From NCBI RefSeq assembly GCF_938040115.1, contig NZ_CALHXD010000307.1, forward strand, positions 1 through 6,885: a DNA stretch of 6,885 bases, in the 5' to 3' direction. Below the pieces are notes generated by a model. The model saw only the letters and a program-made list of their open reading frames with translations. It had not been told where the DNA came from and searched no databases. This DNA comes from an uncultured Campylobacter sp. (GTDB taxonomy: Bacteria; Campylobacterota; Campylobacteria; Campylobacterales; Campylobacteraceae). Numbering within the stretch: position 1 is the stretch's first letter; every line of letters starts with the position of its first letter. The position numbers and the translations under genes were made by a program. Below are positions 1 through 5,553 of the stretch, one piece after another.

Positions 1-417
1 GATGAGCTTTCTTAGGTCGTTTGGATCGAGCAGGCCGTTTTCGTTTACTGGCACGCGGCTCACGCGAACGCCGTATTTTTTGAGAAACTCAAATGTCGCC
101 GAGATCGCCGGGTGCTCGACGGCGCTAATTATGACGTGATCTTTGTCTTTATTTAATATATGATCGAAAAATACGCCCTTAGCCACCCAGTTGTTGCTCT
201 CGGTGGCGCAGCCCGTGACCACGATGTCGTCGTTATCGCTCGCGTTTATGCCCGCATAGAGCTGATCCATCGCGCGGCGAAGCGCGGGGTGCGTCTCGGA
301 GCCGAATCTATGAAGCGAGTTTGGATTGCCGTATTTTTCGCAAAAAAACGGCTTCATAAGCTCGAAAGCTTCGGGATCGACCATCGTCGTGGCATTGTTG
401 TCTAGATATACTCTCAC
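1..417 (-). CDS. nifS: Cysteine desulfurase, NifS/IscS type (N-terminal 139 residues; C-terminus beyond window)
   Basis: Pyridoxal-phosphate enzyme that takes sulfur from L-cysteine (giving alanine) and passes it as persulfide to an Fe-S scaffold; cytosolic. Translating the minus strand from 417 gives an uninterrupted 139-residue frame to the window edge. It shows the class V aminotransferase start (YLDNNATT, residues 4-11), GNPNSLHRFG (30-39), the cofactor-binding TGCATESNN (68-76) and the EHPA segment (101-104), whose His normally stacks on the PLP ring. The PLP lysine and the active-site cysteine lie beyond the edge. The start is GTG: an in-frame TAA lies four codons upstream, and an AAAGG ribosome-binding site sits six bases before the GTG. 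In epsilonproteobacteria a nifU-like scaffold gene usually follows and would lie left of the window. A candidate promoter and palindromic site lie directly upstream. Choosing nifS over iscS is family knowledge, not provable from this fragment. Confidence 0.93.
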   Translation of the reverse strand, partial: MRVYLDNNATTMVDPEAFELMKPFFCEKYGNPNSLHRFGSETHPALRRAMDQLYAGINASDNDDIVVTGCATESNNWVAKGVFFDHILNKDKDHVIISAVEHPAISATFEFLKKYGVRVSRVPVNENGLLDPNDLRKLI

Positions 418-436
418 GCTTGACCTTTATCAATTA

Positions 437-451
437 GGATATATTTTATCC
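437..451. promoter_or_regulatory. Palindromic candidate operator in the nifS leader
   Basis: The sequence is GGATA-TATTT-TATCC, a perfect 5-base dyad around a 5-base spacer. It lies about 13-27 bases downstream of the predicted nifS start point and about 20 bases before the GTG codon, a usual place for a repressor site. In the nifS mRNA the same bases could form a small hairpin just ahead of the ribosome-binding site. The arms do not match the Fur box as I know it. The regulator is unknown. Confidence 0.35.
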
Positions 452-470
452 CTTTTATTTTCGCGACGAT

Positions 471-483
471 AATATAACAAATT
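471..483 (-). promoter_or_regulatory. Candidate sigma-70 promoter (-10 region) for nifS
   Basis: On the minus strand the sequence reads TTTG-T-TATATT, with TATATT at 476-471. This resembles the Campylobacter sigma-70 pattern, a T-rich stretch ending in TG one base before a TATAAT-like -10, with no clear -35. Transcription would start near 464, giving a leader of about 47 bases. The gap is very AT-rich, so chance matches are likely. Confidence 0.45.
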
Positions 484-691
484 TTATAAATTTTTGATTA
501 AAATTTTAGCTTAGTTTTTTCAAATTTAAGCGGTTTTTGATAGAGTTTATATATTGAAATTCCTTATCAAATAAGCAAAACATCGCCGTTTCGGTCAAAT
601 TTGAGATAAAAAGATAAAATATATCCTAAACTTAGTTTGATTTCTTAAGGTTTTAGAAAATTTAAAAATTAAAATTTTTGTATTTTGAGTG

Positions 692-730
692 AAATTCGGC
701 GAAATAAATCCGAATTTTTCGCCGACTCGG
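692..730. terminator. Nested hairpin cluster; possible terminator of the leftward membrane-protein transcript
   Basis: A 9-bp perfect stem pairs 696-704 (TCGGCGAAA) with 717-725 (TTTCGCCGA) around a 12-base loop. An alternative 8-bp perfect stem pairs 692-699 (AAATTCGG) with 710-717 (CCGAATTT); the two share bases and cannot form together. A third short dyad, CCGA-C-TCGG, lies at 722-730. The cluster is about 80 bases beyond the stop of the leftward gene. There is no clean U-tract, only ATTT and a generally T-rich stretch, so termination is inference. Confidence 0.4.
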
Positions 731-803
731 GATAAATTTATATCTTTGCTCGGTTAAATTTGACGCACAATAAAGACGAGAGCGAGCGTCAAATTTAAGG
801 CTG

Positions 804-1475
804 CTAAATGTTTCTGGCGTCGTAAAATTTGATCGTCCAAGGTACATCCGCGACGTCTGTGCACAGCTTTGACGCAAAATACTCCCGAACCGCGGCGTAG
901 TCTGATTTTGAGATGAAATAAATATTTATAACGCTCGTTTGGCTAAACAGGGCAAGGTTGCAAAAGTAGCTTAAATTTACGTCCTTATCAAAGGCTCTAA
1001 GCACGCATTTTACGATAAAAATCAGCGCATAAAAAATAAATGCGGCCAATACGAACATAAACGGGATCACTACCGCGGAAAGCGGTTTCTTTGGTATCGC
1101 TCCTAAAATTTGATAGGGCGATTTTCGCATTTGGGCGATATCTGCTAAATTTATCGTTACTCCCTTTTTGGTTTGGTAAATTTTATCCTCGTAAAGGTAA
1201 ACGAGCGAGGGATTTTTGAGTTTTTTGATTAGGTCGGCGGCGGCTAAAATATTCATAAGAATACCGCTACCAAACATCGAAGCAAACCTAGGGTCTCGCA
1301 TCGCCTCTGCCCTAAAAACCTCCCAAAATGAGCCGCTTTGCCAATCTATCATGCCGCTAAAAAATATAAAAAACGTCATAAAAAGGTTAAAGCCGAGCAA
1401 GAATACGCAACTAAGCGCGATAACGTAAAAATCATCCTGTAAAATCAGCGGATTTTCGTCGTAGTTTCTGCTCAA
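804..1475 (-). CDS. Unrecognised inner-membrane protein, 223 aa
   Basis: I do not recognise this protein and give no function. It has a strong hydrophobic segment at about residues 16-41 and a second at about 132-158. A weaker, glycine-containing one at about 67-80 may be membrane-associated. Between them (about 88-124) is a polar stretch, NPSLVYLYEDKIYQTKKG followed by NLADIAQMRKSP, which reads like short beta strands; a PH-like fold is only a guess. Residues 163-223 form a mixed C-terminal domain with three scattered cysteines or near-cysteine positions but no CxxC motif. No cleavable signal peptide is evident. The start is TTG, supported by AAAGGA six bases upstream; the next in-frame methionine is residue 33, inside the first membrane segment. 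The gene follows fliI on the same strand after 115 bp, so it may be cotranscribed or have its own promoter. Composition matches a resident Campylobacter gene. Confidence 0.75.
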   Translation of the reverse strand: MSRNYDENPLILQDDFYVIALSCVFLLGFNLFMTFFIFFSGMIDWQSGSFWEVFRAEAMRDPRFASMFGSGILMNILAAADLIKKLKNPSLVYLYEDKIYQTKKGVTINLADIAQMRKSPYQILGAIPKKPLSAVVIPFMFVLAAFIFYALIFIVKCVLRAFDKDVNLSYFCNLALFSQTSVINIYFISKSDYAAVREYFASKLCTDVADVPWTIKFYDARNI

Positions 1476-1500
1476 ATTTGATCCTTTGTGCGCCGTGCGA

Positions 1501-1527
1501 TAAAAATATTCGGCTTAAATTTAACCC
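1501..1527 (-). terminator. Weak candidate terminator after folE-fliI
   Basis: On the minus strand GGGTTAAATTTAAGCC (1527-1512) is a near-perfect palindrome with one mismatch. It could form a six-position stem with a 4-base loop, followed by GAATATTTTTA. It lies about 65 bases after the fliI stop and just before the next gene. The stem is AT-rich and weak, and AAATTT-centred palindromes are common throughout this window, so readthrough into the membrane-protein gene is just as possible. Confidence 0.22.
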
Positions 1528-1590
1528 ATCAAATTTAAGAACCGGCAGGATAAATCGTGCGCCAAATTTGCCTGCGAAGCCTAAAATTGA

Positions 1591-2895
1591 CTAATTTATC
1601 CCGCCTAGCAGCTCTTGCGTCTGCTCGAAGCTAAAGCCCTCTTCGGCGTCTTGTTTTAGGAAGTTATCTATAAATTCTTTTTTCGAGATGGCAAGGTCTA
1701 GCTCTTTGTCGCTGCCCTTTTGATACGCGCCGATGCGTAGCAGGACCTCGTTTTCTTTTAGAAGTGAGTAGAGACGTTTTAGCTTGGCGGCGTTTGCTCT
1801 GTGCTCTTTGGTCGCGATGTCGCTCATCACGCGCGAGGCGGAGTTTAGGATGTTTATAGGCGGGTAGATGCCAAAGTCCGTCATCTCGCGGCTAAGCACG
1901 ATATGTCCGTCTAGGATCGAGCGACTCTGGTCGGCTATCGGGTCGCTCATGTCGTCGCCGTCTACTAGCACGGTAAAAAAGGCCGTTATGCTGCCCTTGC
2001 CTTCCTCTTTGCCCGCACGCTCCATCAGCTGAGGTAGCAGGGTGAGTACGGATGGCGGGTAGCCCTTAGACGTCGGCGGTTCGCCCAGCGCCAGACCGAT
2101 CTCTCGCTGCGCCATTGCAAACCTCGTCACGCTATCCATGATAAAAAGCACGTCTTTGCCTTGGTTTTTGAAGTATTCTGCCACGCTCATAGCGCAAAAG
2201 GCGCCGTATTTTCGCATCAGCGGGCTATCGTCGCTGGTGGCTACGATGACGACGGTGCCGCTTAGATCGCCGCGTAAATTTTTCTCGATAAACTCCGGCA
2301 CCTCGCGGCCGCGCTCGCCGATGAGGGCAACTACCTTGATCGGGGCTTGCGAGTTTTTTACTATCATGCCCATGAGCGTACTTTTACCTACGCCAGAGCC
2401 CGCGAAAATGCCAAGTTTTTGGCCTTTGCCGCAGGTTAGCAGCCCGTCGATGCTTTTAACCCCGACGCTAAAAATTTCATCTATTAGTCCGCGCTTCATC
2501 GCATCGATCGGAGCTTGCATGATCGGAGCGTACTCGGTCGTAGCGATCGCGCCTTTGCCGTCTTTTGGATTCATAAAAGGATCCACTACGCGCCCCAAAA
2601 GAGCGTCTCCGACGGGTATTTTCATACCTTGGTCGCTTTGATAGACGAAGTCGCCGATCTTGTAGCCTTCTACAAAGCCAAAAGGCGAGATGAGTGCGGT
2701 ATTTTGCCGCACCTCGGTCACCATCGCTAGTCCGCTTTTGCTCTTATCTTTAGCGCAAATTTGCACAATGTCGCCGATGCTGGGGCGTAGTCCCGAGATC
2801 TCTATCGTCGTAGCAGAAATTCGCTCGATCACGCCAAAGACGCTAGAGAGAGATAAATTTGCGCCCAGTTTTGATTTTAAGCTATCTAAATTCAC
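1591..2895 (-). CDS. fliI: Flagellum-specific ATP synthase FliI (type III export ATPase)
   Basis: Cytoplasmic ATPase that works with FliH and FliJ at the base of the flagellar export gate, helping unfold and deliver export substrates. The 434 residues show the F1-beta/type III secretion ATPase plan: an N-terminal beta-barrel region (about 1-95), a Walker A motif AGSGVGKST (165-173), GERGRE (193-198) with the likely catalytic glutamate, Walker B VLFIMD (249-254), and the ATP synthase alpha/beta signature PPINILNSAS (345-354). The C-terminal helical domain runs to 434. Length is slightly short of the E. coli protein (about 457) but complete. The start is GTG, sharing its G with the last base of the folE stop TAG. 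Its ribosome-binding site is weak, so translation is probably coupled to folE. All key motifs are intact. Confidence 0.97.
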   Translation of the reverse strand: MNLDSLKSKLGANLSLSSVFGVIERISATTIEISGLRPSIGDIVQICAKDKSKSGLAMVTEVRQNTALISPFGFVEGYKIGDFVYQSDQGMKIPVGDALLGRVVDPFMNPKDGKGAIATTEYAPIMQAPIDAMKRGLIDEIFSVGVKSIDGLLTCGKGQKLGIFAGSGVGKSTLMGMIVKNSQAPIKVVALIGERGREVPEFIEKNLRGDLSGTVVIVATSDDSPLMRKYGAFCAMSVAEYFKNQGKDVLFIMDSVTRFAMAQREIGLALGEPPTSKGYPPSVLTLLPQLMERAGKEEGKGSITAFFTVLVDGDDMSDPIADQSRSILDGHIVLSREMTDFGIYPPINILNSASRVMSDIATKEHRANAAKLKRLYSLLKENEVLLRIGAYQKGSDKELDLAISKKEFIDNFLKQDAEEGFSFEQTQELLGGIN

Positions 2896-3497
2896 TAAAA
2901 TCTCACTTCTTTGTGCGAATTTATGAGAGAGAAAAATTCGCGCCTAGTCTCGCTGCTACTTAAAAAACATCCTCGCAGCGCCGAAGTGGTAGTGGTCGAG
3001 TTGATCTTACCCACGCCTCGCATCTCCACGCACATGTGGCGCGCCTCGATGACGACGCCAACGCCTTTTGGTTTGATGACGTCTTGCACGGCTTCTGCGA
3101 TCTGCTCGGTGAGCTGCTCTTGGATTTGCAGGCGGCGAGCGAAGATATTTACCATGCGTGGGATTTTGCTAAGGCCCACGACCTTGTGATTTGGGATGTA
3201 GGCCACGTGCACGCGCCCGAAAAACGGTAGCAAATGATGCTCGCAAAGGCTGTAAAATTCGATATCGCGCACGAGCACCATTTCGTTATTTGAGCTATCA
3301 AACAGCGCGTCGTTTAGCACGACTTTTGGGTCTTGAAAGTAGCCGCTCGTTAAAAACTCATAAGCTTTAAAAACGCGCTCGGGAGTTTTAGCTAACCCCT
3401 CTCTATGCGGGTCTTCGCCGACTAAATTTAGCATCTGCTCGACGCAGCTTTCAAACTTTTCTTTTTTTAAATTTTCATTTTTTAAATTTTCTTGCAT
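2895..3497 (-). CDS. folE: GTP cyclohydrolase I (FolE, zinc type IA)
   Basis: Converts GTP to 7,8-dihydroneopterin triphosphate and formate, the entry step to tetrahydrofolate and also to queuosine precursors; a cytosolic homodecamer in the family. The 200 residues contain both family signatures: SLCEHHLLPFFGRVH (83-97) and SKIPRMVNIFARRLQIQEQL (110-129). Predicted zinc ligands are Cys85, His88 and Cys156, equivalent to Cys110, His113 and Cys181 of the E. coli enzyme. His87 and His154 are the expected catalytic histidines. The N-terminus is shorter than in E. coli (222 aa) and begins with a lysine/asparagine-rich duplicated ENLKN-ENLKK unit. The ATG start has AGGA six bases upstream. The stop TAG overlaps the fliI start by one base, making folE the promoter-proximal gene of a two-gene unit. 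The zinc ligands mark it as FolE rather than the metal-flexible FolE2 family. Confidence 0.97.
   Translation of the reverse strand: MQENLKNENLKKEKFESCVEQMLNLVGEDPHREGLAKTPERVFKAYEFLTSGYFQDPKVVLNDALFDSSNNEMVLVRDIEFYSLCEHHLLPFFGRVHVAYIPNHKVVGLSKIPRMVNIFARRLQIQEQLTEQIAEAVQDVIKPKGVGVVIEARHMCVEMRGVGKINSTTTTSALRGCFLSSSETRREFFSLINSHKEVRF
3463..3491 (-). repeat. In-frame tandem 15-bp duplication at the folE 5' end
   Basis: TTTTTTAAATTTTC occurs at 3463-3476 and again at 3478-3491, a 15-base period equal to five codons. It encodes ENLKN-ENLKK (residues 3-12). Copy-number change by slippage would keep frame and alter only the non-conserved N-terminal tail. Confidence 0.6.
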
Positions 3498-3538
3498 TTG
3501 CGTTCCTGATTCATTTCGCTATCTAAATTTGATAAATG

Positions 3539-3544
3539 ATTTTA
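3539..3544 (-). promoter_or_regulatory. Candidate -10 element for folE-fliI
   Basis: On the minus strand TAAAAT (3544-3539) is preceded by GAATTTAAG. It lies about 42 bases upstream of the folE ATG. A second option is TATAAA at 3577-3572. Neither has a clear -35, which is normal for Campylobacter. The choice between them cannot be made by eye. Confidence 0.35.
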
Positions 3545-3593
3545 CTTAAATTCGCCTTTCGCGCGCTTAAATTTATACTATGAATAAGGAAAA

Positions 3594-3605
3594 TTTTGCT
3601 ACACT
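3594..3605 (+). promoter_or_regulatory. Candidate extended -10 promoter for the tig operon
   Basis: TTTTGCTACACT fits the Campylobacter sigma-70 layout of a T-run ending in G, one spacer base, then a -10 hexamer (TACACT). Transcription would begin near 3612, about 25 bases before the tig ATG. An alternative -10, TATACT, lies at 3574-3579 and would give a leader of about 50 bases. Confidence 0.45.
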
Positions 3606-3625
3606 CTAGGAAATTTTTATTTTTT

Positions 3626-3632
3626 AAAGGAA
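3626..3632 (+). promoter_or_regulatory. Strong ribosome-binding site for tig
   Basis: AAAGGAA stands four bases before the tig ATG at 3637, and no competing in-frame start lies upstream. It fixes the start and suggests strong translation of the first gene of the operon. Confidence 0.7.
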
Positions 3633-3636
3633 TTTA

Positions 3637-4953
3637 ATGCAAATCAAAACCAAGGCGATCGACGCCGTAAATGCTTCGCTAAGTGCGAAAATACCGAGCG
3701 CGGACGTAAAATCCAAACTCGAAAACGCTGCTAAAAAAGCTGCGAAAAATATGAAAATAGACGGATTTAGAGCGGGCAAAGTGCCTGTGAACGTAGTGCT
3801 AAAACGTTACGAAAAAGAACTAACAGCCGATGCCGAGCAAGACGCGCTAAAAGATGCGATCGATGCAGGTCTAAAAGAGCTAAATAGAAAATTTGAAGAA
3901 GTTATCGGCGAGCCGATCGTGACTAAATTTGATAGAGGCGAGAACGAGATAGACGCAGAGATCGAGCTTTCGTTTAAACCCGTTATAAACATCGACGGCT
4001 ACGAGGAGCTGATAGATAGCGTCACCACTCCGCGCGTAACCAAAAAAGAGATTGACGAGAGAAAAAACGAAATTTTAAAAATGATGGCTCCGCTAGAAAA
4101 AGTGGAAAAAGAGGCGCTTGAAAAGGGCGATTTTGCTAAATTTGACTTCGAAGGCTTCGTAGACGGCGAGGCGTTTGAGGGCGGCAAAGCCGAAAACTAT
4201 CTGCTAGAAATCGGCTCTGGTCAGTTTATACCTGGCTTTGAGGACGGTATGATCGGGCTAAAAGTCGGCGAAGAGCGCGACGTGAAGGTTAAATTTCCGG
4301 CCGAGTACGGCGCTGCGCACCTTGCGGGCAAAGACGCGACGTTTAAAGTAAAACTACACGAAATCCAAGGTAAAAAAGTGCCTGAAGAGATCGACGAAGA
4401 GACGCTAAAGCGCATCATGCCGGGCGAGGAAAAGGTAAGCGTCGAGCTGTTTGAAGAGAGACTAAAAGAGCAGATCAAAGCCGAGAAGCACGCTAAAAAC
4501 GTAAACGAGGAGCTAAAGCCTAAATTTGCCGACGCGATCGTGGCTAAATTTAACTTCGACGTGCCGAAAAACATCGTAGAGCAAGAGATGGATATGCAGT
4601 TCCGCGGCGCTTGGAGCAGCTTTACGCCTGAGCAGATGGCTAAATTTAGAGAGGATAAAGACGCTCTAACTAAACAGCGCGAGACATACCGCGACGACGC
4701 CGTAAAAAGCGTGAAGCTAACGTTTATAATAGACGAGCTAGCGCGCCGCAGAGATATCAAAGTAAGCGATCAAGAGCTGATCCAAGCGGTGTATTTTGAG
4801 GCGTATCGCTCAGGCGTAGATCCGAAGCAACACCTTGAAAACTATAAAAATCAAGGAATTTTACCTGCGATCAAAATGTCGATGATCGAGGAGAAGCTAT
4901 TTAACGAGATGTTTGCGCTAAAGAGCGATAAGAAAGAGAAAAAGGCGGAGTAA
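3637..4953 (+). CDS. tig: Trigger factor, ribosome-associated chaperone and prolyl isomerase
   Basis: Binds near the ribosome exit tunnel and shields nascent chains; its FKBP-like domain can isomerise prolyl bonds. The 438 residues are close to the E. coli length (432). The N-terminal ribosome-binding domain carries the signature GFRAGKVP at 43-50, the loop that docks on ribosomal protein L23. The FKBP-type domain spans about 163-248, with GDFAKFDFEGFVDG (164-177) and GQFIPGFEDGMIGLKVGE (195-212). A charged helical C-terminal domain follows and ends in a lysine-rich tail. It is the first gene of the operon, with a strong ribosome-binding site, and its stop overlaps the clpP ATG as TAATG. All domains are present with no sign of damage. 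The pairing with clpP is conserved in many bacteria, joining folding and degradation. Confidence 0.97.
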   Translation: MQIKTKAIDAVNASLSAKIPSADVKSKLENAAKKAAKNMKIDGFRAGKVPVNVVLKRYEKELTADAEQDALKDAIDAGLKELNRKFEEVIGEPIVTKFDRGENEIDAEIELSFKPVINIDGYEELIDSVTTPRVTKKEIDERKNEILKMMAPLEKVEKEALEKGDFAKFDFEGFVDGEAFEGGKAENYLLEIGSGQFIPGFEDGMIGLKVGEERDVKVKFPAEYGAAHLAGKDATFKVKLHEIQGKKVPEEIDEETLKRIMPGEEKVSVELFEERLKEQIKAEKHAKNVNEELKPKFADAIVAKFNFDVPKNIVEQEMDMQFRGAWSSFTPEQMAKFREDKDALTKQRETYRDDAVKSVKLTFIIDELARRRDIKVSDQELIQAVYFEAYRSGVDPKQHLENYKNQGILPAIKMSMIEEKLFNEMFALKSDKKEKKAE

Positions 4954-5543
4954 TGAGCTACTACATCCCCTACGTCATCGAGCGTACGAGCAAGGGCGAG
5001 AGAAGCTACGACATCTACTCGCGCCTGCTAAAAGACCGCATAATAATGCTTAGCGGCGAGATCGAGGACGGCATGGCGTCTGCGATCGTGGCTCAGATGC
5101 TGTTTTTAGAGGCCGAAGATCCGGACAAAGACATATATCTATATATAAACAGTCCTGGTGGCGTGATAACGAGCGGATTTAGCATTTACGATACGATGAA
5201 CTACATCAAGCCCGACGTCTGCACGATCTGTATAGGTCAGGCGGCGTCTATGGGCGCGTTTTTGCTTAGCTGCGGCGCGCAGGGCAAGCGTTATGCGTTG
5301 CCAAATTCACGCATCATGATCCACCAGCCGTTAGGCGGCGCGCGCGGACAGGCGACGGATATAGAGATCCAGGCGAAGGAAATCTTGCGTATGAAAGAAA
5401 TTTTAAACGCGATCCTAGCTAAAAATACGGGTCAAAAACTAGCTAAAATCCAAAAAGACACCGACAGGGACTTTTTCATGAGCTCTGCCGAAGCCAAAGA
5501 GTACGGGCTTATAGATAAAGTTTTGGAGAAAAGCTTTAAGTAA
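4953..5543 (+). CDS. clpP: ATP-dependent Clp protease proteolytic subunit ClpP
   Basis: Serine peptidase that forms a double heptameric barrel and degrades substrates unfolded by ClpX or ClpA; cytosolic. The 196 residues carry the complete catalytic triad: Ser99 in GQAASMGAFL (95-104), His124 in RIMIHQPLGG (120-129) and Asp173 in DRDFF (171-175). The oxyanion-loop INSPGG is at 65-70. The N-terminal axial-loop segment (YIPYVIERTSKGERSYD, 4-20) is typical, and any propeptide is very short. The ATG shares one base with the tig stop (TAATG). A purine-rich GGCGGAG at the end of tig serves as ribosome-binding site, so translation is likely coupled. The partner ATPase is not in the window. Length and residues are standard. 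Confidence 0.98.
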   Translation: MSYYIPYVIERTSKGERSYDIYSRLLKDRIIMLSGEIEDGMASAIVAQMLFLEAEDPDKDIYLYINSPGGVITSGFSIYDTMNYIKPDVCTICIGQAASMGAFLLSCGAQGKRYALPNSRIMIHQPLGGARGQATDIEIQAKEILRMKEILNAILAKNTGQKLAKIQKDTDRDFFMSSAEAKEYGLIDKVLEKSFK

Positions 5544-5553
5544 AGAGTAAAAT

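Larger units (their letters stand above)
434..629. repeat. 17-bp exact inverted repeat pair (434-450 and 613-629)
   Basis: TTAGGATATATTTTATC at 434-450 has its exact reverse complement at 613-629, with 162 bp between the copies; the next base fails to match at each end. The right copy carries the same dyad with one mismatch (AGATA-AAATA-TATCC, 612-626). The copies could be two sites for one regulator or the ends of a small inserted element. No flanking target duplication was found, which argues mildly against the second reading. Confidence 0.6.
418..803. other. 386-bp AT-rich intergenic region between nifS and the membrane-protein gene
   Basis: No credible gene was found on either strand. 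The one open frame reaching in (minus strand, 662-877) overlaps the membrane-protein gene out of frame and resembles nothing I know. Both flanking genes read leftward, so this stretch must hold the end of one transcript and the start of the next. It contains a candidate nifS promoter (471-483), a palindrome at 437-451, an exact inverted copy of a 17-base stretch (434-450 and 613-629), a weak 7-bp inverted repeat (536-542 with 565-571) and a hairpin cluster at 692-730. No tRNA-like or rRNA-like sequence was seen. A small RNA cannot be excluded. Confidence 0.7.

Noticed and set aside
160..405. 81-codon open frame on the plus strand
   Set aside because: Lies wholly antisense to nifS, whose frame carries clear family motifs; the plus-strand translation resembles nothing.
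434..629. Calling the inverted-repeat segment an insertion sequence or MITE outright
   Set aside because: No target-site duplication is visible, there is no coding content, and a second copy cannot be looked for in this window.
662..877. 71-codon open frame on the minus strand reaching into the gap
   Set aside because: Overlaps the membrane-protein gene out of frame, has no recognisable domain, and its left part falls in AT-rich intergenic sequence.
1544..1576. GCAGG...CCTGC hairpin after fliI
   Set aside because: Only a 5-bp stem with a 21-base loop and no T-tract on either strand; too weak to call a terminator.
2138..2926. Several plus-strand open frames
   Set aside because: Antisense shadows of fliI, produced by its codon composition.
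4221..4760. 179-codon minus-strand open frame, serine-rich
   Set aside because: Antisense shadow of tig; the serine/leucine-rich content is the complement of its lysine/glutamate codons.
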